This document shows positions 6,462 to 14,008 of a stretch of 21,367 nt of DNA, piece after piece; positions within the stretch are counted from its first letter, which is position 1, and every line of letters starts with the position of its first letter. The stretch comes from JAPUDQ01 sp049289035 (GTDB lineage Bacteria > Patescibacteriota > Saccharimonadia > Saccharimonadales > Saccharimonadaceae). The position numbers and the translations under genes were made by a program. The stretch spans positions 1 to 21,367 of the forward strand of contig JBAQIV010000032.1 in the NCBI GenBank assembly GCA_049289035.1, written 5' to 3'. Below the pieces are notes generated by a model, which saw nothing but the letters and a program-made list of their open reading frames with translations, ran no database searches and was not told the DNA's origin.

Positions 6462-8093
6462 TCAGGCCTGGAGTGATTGCCACTTTTCGATAAGCCAAGT
6501 GGTTGAGCTGTCTTCGCCCTCGACGACAGGATTGTGAAGCTTACCTAGTACGCCACGGGCCAGTACCTTGCCGAGCTCAACACCCCATTGGTCAAATGAA
6601 TCGATGTCCCAAATAACACCCTGCACAAATATCTTGTGCTCGTACAGTGCGATTAATTGTCCGAATGTGTGCGGTGTTAGTTGCGGCAGCAGGAGTGTGT
6701 TACTTGGTCGGTTGCCCTCGCAAATCTTGTGGGCGACCAGGTGTTCTGGTGTACCTTCGGCGCGCAGCTCGTCAGCAGTTTTGCCAAACGCGAGTGCGCT
6801 TGACTGAGCTAGCATATTAGCAATCAACTTCCGATGGTGCAGGCCAGTGCCATCAGGGTCGTTAAGCGGCCGTGCAAAACCAATAAAGTCACACGGAATG
6901 ATATGCGTGCCCTGGTGGATGAGCTGGTAAAAAGCGTGCTGGCCATTGGTGCCGGGTTCTCCCCATATAATCGGGCCCGTAGCGTAGGAAACCCGCACAC
7001 CAGCTTGCGTGACAGATTTGCCATTACTTTCCATAGAAGCCTGTTGAAAATAAGCTGGAAAACGATGCAGATATTGGTCATACGGCAGCAGCGCCTCCGA
7101 CGATGTGCCGAGAAAATTAGTATTCCATAGACCAAGCAGCGCGAGCGTGACGGGCAGGTTTTGCTCGAGCGGCGCCGTTCGAAAATGCTCATCCATGGTA
7201 TACATGCCTTGCAGCAGTTGGTGAAATTGATCAGGGCCGATGCTGAGCATAATACTGAGGCCAATGGCGCTACTAAGTGAATAGCGCCCACCAACCCAAT
7301 CCCAAAACTCAAACATATTGTCAGCGTCGATACCAAATGCCGTGACGGCTGTAGTGTTCGTCGACACGGCGACAAAATGCTGGGCGACGACCGACTCATC
7401 TCCGGCAAAATCGAGCAGCCAATTTCTAGCGCTATGAGCATTGGTCATAGTCTCGTCAGTGGTAAAAGTTTTAGACGCAATGATAAAAAGCGTTTGGTCG
7501 GGCGGGCACTGCCGCAACGCCTCAACAAGATGTGTACCGTCTATGTTTGAGACAAACTGGATGCTGAGGTCGCGCCTGCTGTAGTAGTGCAGCGCTTCCG
7601 TGACCATCACTGGCCCCAGGTCCGAGCCGCCGATGCCGATGTTGATGACGTGAGTAATCGGTTTACCCGTATAACCACGCCAAGTGCCGTCGTAGATGCG
7701 ATTCGTAAAACGAGTCATTTTCTCAAGAACACGCTTAACTTGCGGCATGACGTCGCTCCCATCAGCAATCAGGTGATGATCAGACTGATTACGCAGTGCG
7801 GTATGCAGCACTGCACGCCGCTCGGTCGTGTTGATCAGCTCGCCATGAAACATTGCGTCGCGTACCGCTTCGATTGATCGTTCGCGTGCTATATCATACA
7901 GCCGTCGCATGACCTCGTCGTCAACACGGTTTTTGGCATAGTTAAGATTGACATCGCCAGCCGTGAGATGATAGCGTGCACCGCGTGTTGGGTCAGCGGC
8001 AAATACATCGCGCAGATGCGTCGTGGCATGACGCTTGGCGTACGATTGCAATTCTTTCCAAGCGTCCAACTCTGTCAACGGGGCTCGTTTCAT
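6462..8093 (-). CDS. pgi: glucose-6-phosphate isomerase
   Basis: This 543-aa protein has the full length of bacterial Pgi. It interconverts glucose 6-phosphate and fructose 6-phosphate in the cytosol (glycolysis and pentose-phosphate recycling). Diagnostic motifs are VINIGIGGSDLGPVMVTEAL, the family signature DWVGGRYSLSSAIG, the catalytic Glu region WGEPGTNGQHAFYQ, the His region GTGLHHRKLIANM and the C-terminal Lys region QWGVELGKVLA. No truncation or missing catalytic motif is apparent. A TATAGT box ends 8 nt before the ATG, and the intervening bases are AAAGGAGT, so SD and promoter nearly coincide; the SD would be at the very 5' end of the transcript. It is divergent from the methyltransferase gene and convergent with the PBP gene across the structured repeat. 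Confidence 0.97.
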   Translation of the reverse strand: MKRAPLTELDAWKELQSYAKRHATTHLRDVFAADPTRGARYHLTAGDVNLNYAKNRVDDEVMRRLYDIARERSIEAVRDAMFHGELINTTERRAVLHTALRNQSDHHLIADGSDVMPQVKRVLEKMTRFTNRIYDGTWRGYTGKPITHVINIGIGGSDLGPVMVTEALHYYSRRDLSIQFVSNIDGTHLVEALRQCPPDQTLFIIASKTFTTDETMTNAHSARNWLLDFAGDESVVAQHFVAVSTNTTAVTAFGIDADNMFEFWDWVGGRYSLSSAIGLSIMLSIGPDQFHQLLQGMYTMDEHFRTAPLEQNLPVTLALLGLWNTNFLGTSSEALLPYDQYLHRFPAYFQQASMESNGKSVTQAGVRVSYATGPIIWGEPGTNGQHAFYQLIHQGTHIIPCDFIGFARPLNDPDGTGLHHRKLIANMLAQSSALAFGKTADELRAEGTPEHLVAHKICEGNRPSNTLLLPQLTPHTFGQLIALYEHKIFVQGVIWDIDSFDQWGVELGKVLARGVLGKLHNPVVEGEDSSTTWLIEKWQSLQA

Positions 8094-8101
8094 ACTCCTT
8101 T

Positions 8102-8107
8102 ACTATA
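8102..8107 (-). promoter_or_regulatory. -10 box TATAGT of pgi
   Basis: TATAGT on the minus strand ends 8 nt before the pgi ATG. An AAAGGAG string fills the gap but is only 1 nt from the start codon, too close for a normal SD. A clear -35 is not seen. Confidence 0.4.
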
Positions 8108-8141
8108 GCATTATCGTTATGATATGACAGCGGGTAGGCGG

Positions 8142-8147
8142 TATACT
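8142..8147 (+). promoter_or_regulatory. -10 box TATACT of the TylF-like gene
   Basis: TATACT ends 10 nt before ATG 8158 and no SD is present, fitting the leaderless pattern seen elsewhere in the window. Confidence 0.5.
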
Positions 8148-8157
8148 TACATCATAT

Positions 8158-8790
8158 ATGCATCACCCTGACATACGCGCTATTGTACAGCGCTACCCAA
8201 TAATTTCCGACCAGGTGAAAACTGATGAACTACAGGTGTTACTGGAAGCGCTCGTTGAATCACTCAACCGAGAGCCATCGGGTGCAGTTGTCGAGTTTGG
8301 CTGTTATATTGGTACGACGTCACTGTTTATTAGGCGGGTTATGGATGCACTTGGAGCGACAGGCGAATTTCACGTCTATGATTCGTTTGAGGGGCTGCCA
8401 GCAAAATCCGCGTCTGACCACAGCCCAGCGGGCGAGCAGTTTCGTCCAGGTGAACTTGCGGTGAGTAAGAAAACTTTTGTCGCACAGTTTAAAAAAGCTG
8501 GCCTGGGTTTGCCGCGTATACACAAGAGTTGGTTTGCCGACCTGACCGCGACTGACGTACCTGATGGCATTGGGTTTGCGTTTTTAGACGGTGATTATTA
8601 TGAATCGATTCGCGATAGTTTGCGCCTCATTACACCCAAATTTCTCCCAGGCGCGACGATCATCGTCGATGATTACGCCAGCGAAGCCCTCCCTGGCACC
8701 GCCCGGGCTGTCCACGAATGGCGCGCGACCTGCCCACTACGCCACACGATGCAAGTGCAGCAAAGTTTATCAGTAATCAGACTTGTATAA
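8158..8790 (+). CDS. TylF/MycF-like class I SAM-dependent O-methyltransferase
   Basis: This 210-aa soluble protein has the SAM-binding motif I VVEFGCYIGTTSLF (44-57), then FHVYDSFEGLPA (71-82), FAFLDGDYYESIRDSLRLI (140-158) with D144 and D146, and ATIIVDDYASEALPG (166-180) with D171-D172. The DSFEGLP, LDGDYYES and VDDY pattern is typical of the TylF family, metal-dependent sugar or macrolide O-methyltransferases, here without the rest of a biosynthetic cluster. The substrate cannot be predicted; a glycan or cell-surface sugar is a guess. It is transcribed away from pgi, and its stop lies within the promoter region of the AbrB gene. Confidence 0.85.
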   Translation: MHHPDIRAIVQRYPIISDQVKTDELQVLLEALVESLNREPSGAVVEFGCYIGTTSLFIRRVMDALGATGEFHVYDSFEGLPAKSASDHSPAGEQFRPGELAVSKKTFVAQFKKAGLGLPRIHKSWFADLTATDVPDGIGFAFLDGDYYESIRDSLRLITPKFLPGATIIVDDYASEALPGTARAVHEWRATCPLRHTMQVQQSLSVIRLV

Positions 8791-8809
8791 TTAGTTATAC
8801 TTGTATAAC
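8786..8809. promoter_or_regulatory. promoter/operator of the AbrB-MFS pair
   Basis: GTTATACTTGTATAAC (8794-8809) is an inverted repeat with 7-bp arms around a TT centre. ACTTGTATAA also occurs as a direct repeat at 8781-8790 and 8799-8808, 18 bp apart. Possible -10 boxes (TATAAT 8786-8791, TATACT 8796-8801, TATAAC 8804-8809) lie within these repeats. A DNA-binding dimer here would block the promoter, so autoregulation by the AbrB-like product is a reasonable inference. Confidence 0.45.
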
Positions 8810-8821
8810 ATAGAAGTACAT

Positions 8822-9067
8822 ATGGGCTTTCATAAAAATCACATTGAACTTGTCGGCACGGTCACGCTGGGCCCTAAAGGCCAAGTTGTGATACCTGTCG
8901 AAGCACGTGAGCGTATGGGTGTCGCGCCGGGCGATAAACTGATTGCGCTCTACGTGCCCGACAACAACGCTATTGGTTTTGTCAGCGAGGAATCAATGCG
9001 CAGTGTGATTGAACGCATGGGCAGCCATGTTGAAGCTCTCAAAGGCAAACTAAACAAAGGGAACTAA
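8822..9067 (+). CDS. AbrB/MazE/SpoVT-family DNA-binding protein
   Basis: This 81-aa protein contains a swapped-hairpin AbrB fold: VTLGPKGQVVIPVEARERMGVAPGDKLIALYVPDNNAIGFVS, with the hallmark GQVVIP and GDKL segments, followed by a short helical tail with charged residues. It is expected to be a homodimeric or tetrameric transcription factor. The frame is open back to TTG 8801, but ATG 8822 is chosen because it preserves the usual domain length and leaves the promoter outside the gene. Its TAA is directly followed by the MFS ATG, so it is probably the local regulator of that transporter. No toxin partner is present, so a MazE-type antitoxin role is unlikely. Confidence 0.88.
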   Translation: MGFHKNHIELVGTVTLGPKGQVVIPVEARERMGVAPGDKLIALYVPDNNAIGFVSEESMRSVIERMGSHVEALKGKLNKGN

Positions 9068-10753
9068 ATGTCATTGCAGCATATAACAAACCGTCAAAAG
9101 GCGATTGTCATGGCCGCCGTCATGAGCGCGATGTTTCTGGTCGCGCTCGACCAAACCATTATCGCCACGGCTCTCGGTAAAATCGTTGAGGAATTTAATA
9201 GTTTTAGCAGTCTGAGCTGGGTCATCACTGCCTACATGCTGACGACCACGGTGACAGTGCCGCTGGCGGGCAAGATGTCAGACATCTTTGGTCGTCGTAA
9301 AGTGCTGCTGACTGGTGTGACCGTGTTTGTGCTGGGTTCGCTGCTAAGTGGTGGTTCGATGAGCATCGAGCAGCTAATCGCGTCGCGGGCCTTACAGGGC
9401 ATCGGTGGCGGTATCATTATGGCCAACGCCTTTACCATCATTGGCGACTTGTTTAGCCCGCGCGAACGCGGTAAATGGCAGGGGTTGATCGGCGCGGTGT
9501 TTGGCTTAAGTTCAGTGATTGGGCCGCTGCTGGGCGGGTTTTTGACCGACCCTCACGCTATACTTGGTCTGACGACGACGTGGCGCTGGACGTTTTGGAT
9601 CAATGTACCGATCGGTCTGGCGAGTTTTCTTATCATTGCGCGTTATATGCCGCTCATCAAACACGATCACAAACCAAAGGTTGATTACCTGGGCGCGGCC
9701 TTTTTAACTGCAGCTCTCTCTGCACTTATTTTAGCAGTCGATAACACTGAGAAAATATTTGCATCACTTATTGACGACGGTATGAGTATCACGACGCTCA
9801 AAACACTTTTGTACGGGATTGCCATCGTTAGTGCTGGGTTATTTGTCTGGACAGAACGCCGAGCAGCTGAGCCGATCATACCGTTGACATTTTTCCGTAA
9901 CCGCACCTTTAGTACGCTCATGGTAGTGTCGCTGTTATTTGGGGCAGCATTCCTGGGTGCAATTTTGTATCTGACGCAGTTTAACCAACAAGTTTTCGGC
10001 GCTGATGCAACACAGTCAGGCCTCATGTTGTTGCCGATGATCGTGGGTCTTAGTGGTACGGCTGCCACAGCTGGCCAGTTTGTGTCGCGTACTGGTAAAT
10101 ACAAGACGTTGGTGCTGATTGGCTTTGGTGTCGCGACTGTGGCAATATTTGCACTTTCGAGTTTGACCCCGAGTAGTCCATATTGGCAGGAAGCGATCAT
10201 CATGTTTTTTGCAGGCGCGGGTCTGGGTGCGGGCATGCCGATACTTAACCTGGCGGTGCAAAATGAATTTACCCAAAAAGACCTGGGTGCAGCAACGGCA
10301 AGTGTCCAGCTGTTTCGGGGCTTGGGTTCGACGATTGGTACGGCCATACTTGGCACACTACTTGTAAGTGGTGTCACCACGCAACTCGGTGATCTGAGTA
10401 AAGACCCTTACATACAAACCCTTCGCCAACAACCACAAAGTGCACAGATGCTGAGTGCTATTACAACCGACACAGCACTCAATCTCAACACACATGATTT
10501 CAAGCAAAAAATAACCGACGGCGTGACATCGGCGACCACACAACTGCCAGCACCAGCTCGCGAAGCCGTGCAGCAGCAGTTTGCGAAGCAGCAAAGTCAG
10601 TATAACGACAAGGTGGTGCACGCCTTTAGCGATAGTTTGCGCACTGTATTTTACATCTCCTCGGGTCTTATGTTGCTCGCGACGATCGTGGCGACCGGCA
10701 TAACCGAACGCCCACTACGCGGTAATCACGATGAAACACCAGGCATAGCGTAG
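9068..10753 (+). CDS. DHA2-family MFS multidrug exporter (EmrB/QacA type)
   Basis: This 561-aa membrane protein has about 14 hydrophobic segments. The first helix carries ALDQTIIATAL (the D1 motif of drug:H+ antiporters), the loop between helices 2 and 3 has GKMSDIFGRRKVLL (motif A), and helix 5 has the antiporter motif C region GLSSVIGPLLGG. The C-terminal part contains a hydrophilic stretch (about 440-520) before the last helix. The likely role is proton-coupled export of small toxic or signalling compounds. It follows the AbrB gene with no spacing, behind an AAAGGGA SD inside that gene, so translation is coupled. Its stop codon lies in the 5' arm of a 10-bp stem-loop. Confidence 0.93.
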   Translation: MSLQHITNRQKAIVMAAVMSAMFLVALDQTIIATALGKIVEEFNSFSSLSWVITAYMLTTTVTVPLAGKMSDIFGRRKVLLTGVTVFVLGSLLSGGSMSIEQLIASRALQGIGGGIIMANAFTIIGDLFSPRERGKWQGLIGAVFGLSSVIGPLLGGFLTDPHAILGLTTTWRWTFWINVPIGLASFLIIARYMPLIKHDHKPKVDYLGAAFLTAALSALILAVDNTEKIFASLIDDGMSITTLKTLLYGIAIVSAGLFVWTERRAAEPIIPLTFFRNRTFSTLMVVSLLFGAAFLGAILYLTQFNQQVFGADATQSGLMLLPMIVGLSGTAATAGQFVSRTGKYKTLVLIGFGVATVAIFALSSLTPSSPYWQEAIIMFFAGAGLGAGMPILNLAVQNEFTQKDLGAATASVQLFRGLGSTIGTAILGTLLVSGVTTQLGDLSKDPYIQTLRQQPQSAQMLSAITTDTALNLNTHDFKQKITDGVTSATTQLPAPAREAVQQQFAKQQSQYNDKVVHAFSDSLRTVFYISSGLMLLATIVATGITERPLRGNHDETPGIA

Positions 10754-10777
10754 GTAGTAGTATTTTTTACGCTATGC
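10743..10777. terminator. 10-bp perfect stem-loop at the end of the MFS gene
   Basis: GCATAGCGTA (10743-10752) pairs perfectly with TACGCTATGC (10768-10777). The 15-nt loop holds the T-run (TATTTTTT), so this is not a classical intrinsic terminator, in which T residues follow the stem. It may be an mRNA 3'-end stabiliser, or a boundary that insulates the riboswitch promoter. Confidence 0.35.
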
Positions 10778-10795
10778 GTCCGGGTACAGCTGCAC

Positions 10796-10801
10796 TATAC
10801 T
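10796..10801 (+). promoter_or_regulatory. -10 box TATACT of the riboswitch transcript
   Basis: TATACT sits 20 nt before the first paired base of the cobalamin aptamer, so the whole aptamer would be transcribed. The -35 region is unclear. Confidence 0.5.
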
Positions 10802-10820
10802 AAAACTATTAACAAATAAA

Positions 10821-10987
10821 CCAGTCGATGTATGCGGAAGCGGGTGAAAATCCTGCACTGTGCCGCAACGGTAAGCCATACATGGCAAGTCCGATACGCA
10901 TACAATCACCGACGGTATTCCCGAGCAGGAAACGATATATGAAGCAGCCTTCCTATACCCTTTCAGCCGGCGTGAGAGGGTATTTTT
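10821..10987 (+). promoter_or_regulatory. cobalamin (B12) riboswitch
   Basis: Conserved core boxes are present in order: GGTGAAAATCC (10843-10853), CGCAACGGTAA (10864-10874) and AAGTCCGA (10887-10894). Supporting helices are an outer stem 10821-10830 with 10907-10915 (one bulge, one mismatch), TATGCG (10831-10836) with CGCATA (10897-10902), P5 ACTG (10857-10860) with CGGT (10869-10872), and P6 GCC (10875-10877) with GGC (10884-10886). L5 is TGCCGCAA (10861-10868). Its TGCCG complements CGGCG (10968-10972) in the loop of the downstream hairpin, the L5-L13 kissing contact by which known cobalamin switches sense ligand. Cobalamin should therefore stabilise the OFF hairpin and repress the following gene. 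Confidence 0.88.
10955..10987 (+). terminator. riboswitch expression platform: terminator / SD-sequestering hairpin
   Basis: An 11-bp stem pairs 10955-10965 with 10973-10983 (one U-G pair), with loop GCCGGCG and five T residues at 10983-10987. The 3' arm contains GAGAGGG, the SD of the gene starting at 10989. The same fold can stop transcription or hide the ribosome site. AGGAA (10927-10931) can pair with TTCCT (10950-10954) just upstream; whether this helps switching is uncertain. Confidence 0.75.
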
Positions 10988-10988
10988 A

Positions 10989-12323
10989 GTGGCAACTATG
11001 ACGGCAGAACAGCGAGCAGGGCGAGAACAACGGCGCAGTGCTGAGTTTGAAGTCATCAATGAACTGCACGAAATCGCAACCGATGTCACGGAGCGACTCG
11101 GCTACCCTATGAATCACCTCGTCGATTATGAAGTGGTCGACGGACAGGCCTGGTGCGTTACATCGATTGTTCCGCGGCCTATGGTTGAGATTACCGGGCA
11201 GGGCGTTGTCGATGGTCGAGCCAAATACACTGGTGATGCTGAGTTCCAAAACGTGCGTCTTACTCTCGAGCACGAAGAAGCCCTAGCATTTGACGCTATG
11301 ATCCGCGGTGAAGTACCGGGCAACGTCATGACGGTTATATCGCCCATCCCAGATATCGTGGTGCGTCGTCCAGATGTTATAGACGGCTATCGGGCCGACC
11401 TGATGCGTAGTCTGGTCAGGCTGTATTACATCACCCCAGACGGTCGCGCTCGCTGCCGTATGTTTTCGATCGATCAGAGTGATCCTAGTGTGCTGATGGC
11501 AATCGCTCACGAACTACATATACCGATCGATACCTGGCAAGGCTCTGAGGACATGCTTGCACGGCGGGGAATTCACACTATGTCATCGGTGACCGATGAC
11601 GATATTGAGATGCTTGCACAGCGCGCGACCGACCGAGTCGACCAGCTACTTCTGGAACGCAGTCGTACACTCTACTATGCGGGCTCAAAGTTTAGTAACG
11701 TGGAAGATGCACTGTCGATGGTCAAGCGCTACCCACAGCTACTCGAAGAGTGCCGGAAAAAACTACGCATAATTGACGCCTCAGGTTTGTCGAACAATGA
11801 AAAAAGATCCCAACGTGAACGCCAATTACAGCTCACAGTTGGGGCGATTCACGCCTCGATTGATGGGCATGAGGTACATTCATCGTCGGACGGTGTCGCA
11901 AGTAGCTATGTCGAAAACAATACCTATGACGCTGATTGTCCAACTGGTCCGTCCACACTCGAGACTGCCATGCTTGGTCAAGGCAAAGAAATTGCTATGA
12001 CCTGTCCATTTTGCGGGCTGACGACTATGGGTGATCCGTGCGGTTTTCGTATTGTTTGTGGCAAATGTGACGCTGAAGTGCGCGGCGGTAAACTGTGGAG
12101 CAAAGGCATCGGTCGTACGGCAGCACTTGCTCGTCGTGCGACAACGGCGGTGAGTAACACTGGTCTTTCATCCGCAGATAAAAAGCTATCTAGCGATGTA
12201 CAGCTTCAATCTGCACGAACACTGTATGGCAACGATGCTGCCATAAAAACGGCTATAGCCATTGGTGGAGTCGATACTGTCATTTTCAACAAAAAAACCA
12301 ACGAAGTCTACGCTAAACTCTAA
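10989..12323 (+). CDS. unknown zinc-ribbon protein under B12 riboswitch control
   Basis: This 444-aa protein has no membrane segment or signal peptide and no family I recognise. Residues 1-180 are mixed alpha/beta with TSIVPRPMVEITGQGVVDG and VMTVISPIPDIVVRRPDVIDGYR. The middle (about 220-310) is helical and charged. A zinc-ribbon-like motif C339-x2-C342...C357-x2-C360 (with C351 inside) is followed by a basic Ala-rich tail. GTG 10989 is preferred over ATG 10998 because GAGAGGG lies 8 nt upstream of it. Known cobalamin-switch targets are B12 uptake, synthesis or B12-independent replacement enzymes, and none of these is evident here. It overlaps the convergent antiporter gene by 4 nt. Confidence 0.85.
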   Translation: MATMTAEQRAGREQRRSAEFEVINELHEIATDVTERLGYPMNHLVDYEVVDGQAWCVTSIVPRPMVEITGQGVVDGRAKYTGDAEFQNVRLTLEHEEALAFDAMIRGEVPGNVMTVISPIPDIVVRRPDVIDGYRADLMRSLVRLYYITPDGRARCRMFSIDQSDPSVLMAIAHELHIPIDTWQGSEDMLARRGIHTMSSVTDDDIEMLAQRATDRVDQLLLERSRTLYYAGSKFSNVEDALSMVKRYPQLLEECRKKLRIIDASGLSNNEKRSQRERQLQLTVGAIHASIDGHEVHSSSDGVASSYVENNTYDADCPTGPSTLETAMLGQGKEIAMTCPFCGLTTMGDPCGFRIVCGKCDAEVRGGKLWSKGIGRTAALARRATTAVSNTGLSSADKKLSSDVQLQSARTLYGNDAAIKTAIAIGGVDTVIFNKKTNEVYAKL

Positions 12324-14008
12324 GAATTAAGTGCTTTTTTGCCAATGGTGATCAAATGTTTTTCGCGGTAGCTGTCAAATGATGCTGGGTTGAAACCATG
12401 CTGTTTTATGTAGCTGCCAATACGCTCCGAGCCCAGGAAATGCGGCAATATAACATAGCTTGCACCGTGGCGGTAGAGTTCGGCAGCTTCTTCGTAATTG
12501 TTGGCATGGCAGATAAATGTCGTACGTGGTTCGAAGCGGTTTATATAGCTAAGTAGTACTTTGTTTGACTCAAAAATGGTTATCATGCTGACGGCTAGTT
12601 TGGCGCGGCCGGCATTGATTTCTTCTAAAAATGCTTCATCAGTGGCATCACCATACGCGTGGCGAATACCTTGTTCTTCGAGGTGCTCGATGATGTCTGG
12701 GTCGTAGTCGACTACCAAATAGCGCTGATGCATGTCGCGAAACACACGCATAAATTCGTGGCCGCCTTTGTGATAGCCAAACAAAATTACCGGGTAAAGT
12801 GCTGACTTTTGTTTGCGCTCTTTGACTGTTCTACGCTCAAAGATTGAAAGATAGCGCTCGAAATAGCGGTACAACTGGTCGTCGTATTTCATGTAGTACG
12901 ACGACAGGGCAATCGTAATAAGTGCCACGAGCGTAATGACTGACACGGCCCTGTCACTCACAAAACCGCTGGAGTGAGCCAGTATGACAAATATAATCGA
13001 AAACTCACTAATCTGCGATAGATGGATTGCCGTCTTAAAACTTGTCAGTTTTGTATAACGCTGCAACCCAACGACCATCATGACAAACAACGGTTTGCCT
13101 ATGAGCACTACGAGCGACAATATGAGCGCCGGCACGATATTGCTTGCAATTGCCCCAAAGCTAAACGTCGTACCAAGTGATACGAAAAACAGCACGACGA
13201 AAAAGTCACGTAGCGGTTTGAGTTTGGCGGCCATTTCGGTTGCGTAGGGCAGTCCGGCAAGCGCTACACCAGCAAACAGCGCGCCGACTTCGTGGGAAAA
13301 GCCTGCCATGCTAAACAGGCTGGCAACAACCAGTCCCCAGGCAATTGCAAACAAAAACAACAGCTCTTGGGTTTTGGCAAATTGCCGTCCCATGTGAGGC
13401 ATAATGTATTTGCCGACAACGAAAAGCAGTGTACCCACAGCGAGGCCTTTGAGGAGCAACATAGCTGCAGTATCAAGCGTGAAGCCGCCGGCCGCCATAG
13501 TTGTAACACCAACCAATGCAATAGTTGCTACCAGGTCTTCGACCAGCAATATACCGACCGCAATTTGACCATACAAGCGCGTTGCTTCACGTTTGTCAGA
13601 CAAGGCCTTGAGGACGATAATGGTGCTACTAAATAGTAGTCCCACCCCGAGGACGATACCGGTTTGGTTGTCAAAACCAAGTAAAAGCGCCAATGCATGA
13701 CCGGTTGAGCCGACCAACAGTATGACCGTAGCAGTGGTCAATACAGCAACTTTACCAAGACTTTTTATAACGCCCGCGTTCATGCCAAGCCCGATGATAA
13801 AGAGCAGCAGCGTAATACCAATTTTACTAAATGACTGGAAAGTATTTTCAGCGTCGGTACTTATGAGGTTACATACACTTGGCCCGACCACAATTCCCGT
13901 CACGATATAGCCGATAACGAGTGGTTGTCGCAAAAACTGCATGACAACGGCGATAATTGCGCCGATTGCCAGTACGATACTGAGCTGAGTAAAGACGGTA
14001 TTATCCAT
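12320..14008 (-). CDS. Kef-type CPA2 cation/proton antiporter with C-terminal RCK (TrkA-N) domain
   Basis: This 562-aa protein has about 12 membrane segments in the N-terminal 380 residues, with CPA2 markers such as QPLVIGYIVTGIVVGP, LLFIIGLGMN and LLVEDLVA. A cytoplasmic Rossmann-type RCK domain begins near residue 405 (VILFGYHKGGHEF, VVDYDPDIIEHLEEQG, AYGDATDEAFLEE). The nucleotide loop is GYHKGG rather than the usual GxGxxG, so ligand binding may be altered. It probably exchanges K+ or Na+ for H+ across the membrane. ATG 14008 is chosen because GGAGGT lies 6 nt upstream; the frame extends to 14026, but that start would contain the SD. It overlaps the VIT-like gene by 8 nt, implying coupled translation. 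Confidence 0.9.
   Translation of the reverse strand: MDNTVFTQLSIVLAIGAIIAVVMQFLRQPLVIGYIVTGIVVGPSVCNLISTDAENTFQSFSKIGITLLLFIIGLGMNAGVIKSLGKVAVLTTATVILLVGSTGHALALLLGFDNQTGIVLGVGLLFSSTIIVLKALSDKREATRLYGQIAVGILLVEDLVATIALVGVTTMAAGGFTLDTAAMLLLKGLAVGTLLFVVGKYIMPHMGRQFAKTQELLFLFAIAWGLVVASLFSMAGFSHEVGALFAGVALAGLPYATEMAAKLKPLRDFFVVLFFVSLGTTFSFGAIASNIVPALILSLVVLIGKPLFVMMVVGLQRYTKLTSFKTAIHLSQISEFSIIFVILAHSSGFVSDRAVSVITLVALITIALSSYYMKYDDQLYRYFERYLSIFERRTVKERKQKSALYPVILFGYHKGGHEFMRVFRDMHQRYLVVDYDPDIIEHLEEQGIRHAYGDATDEAFLEEINAGRAKLAVSMITIFESNKVLLSYINRFEPRTTFICHANNYEEAAELYRHGASYVILPHFLGSERIGSYIKQHGFNPASFDSYREKHLITIGKKALNS

Noticed and set aside
6824..7441. 205-codon minus-strand ORF inside pgi in another frame
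   Set aside because: The pgi frame is intact and carries all catalytic motifs over this region.
8801..9067. TTG 8801 as the start of the AbrB-family gene
   Set aside because: It lies within the candidate promoter/operator palindrome; ATG 8822 gives the usual domain length.
9685..10380. 231-codon minus-strand ORF inside the MFS gene
   Set aside because: It is the mirror frame of a hydrophobic transporter gene; long antisense ORFs are common there.
8822..10753. AbrB-MFS pair as a toxin-antitoxin system
   Set aside because: The downstream partner is a full-length 14-helix transporter, not a toxin.
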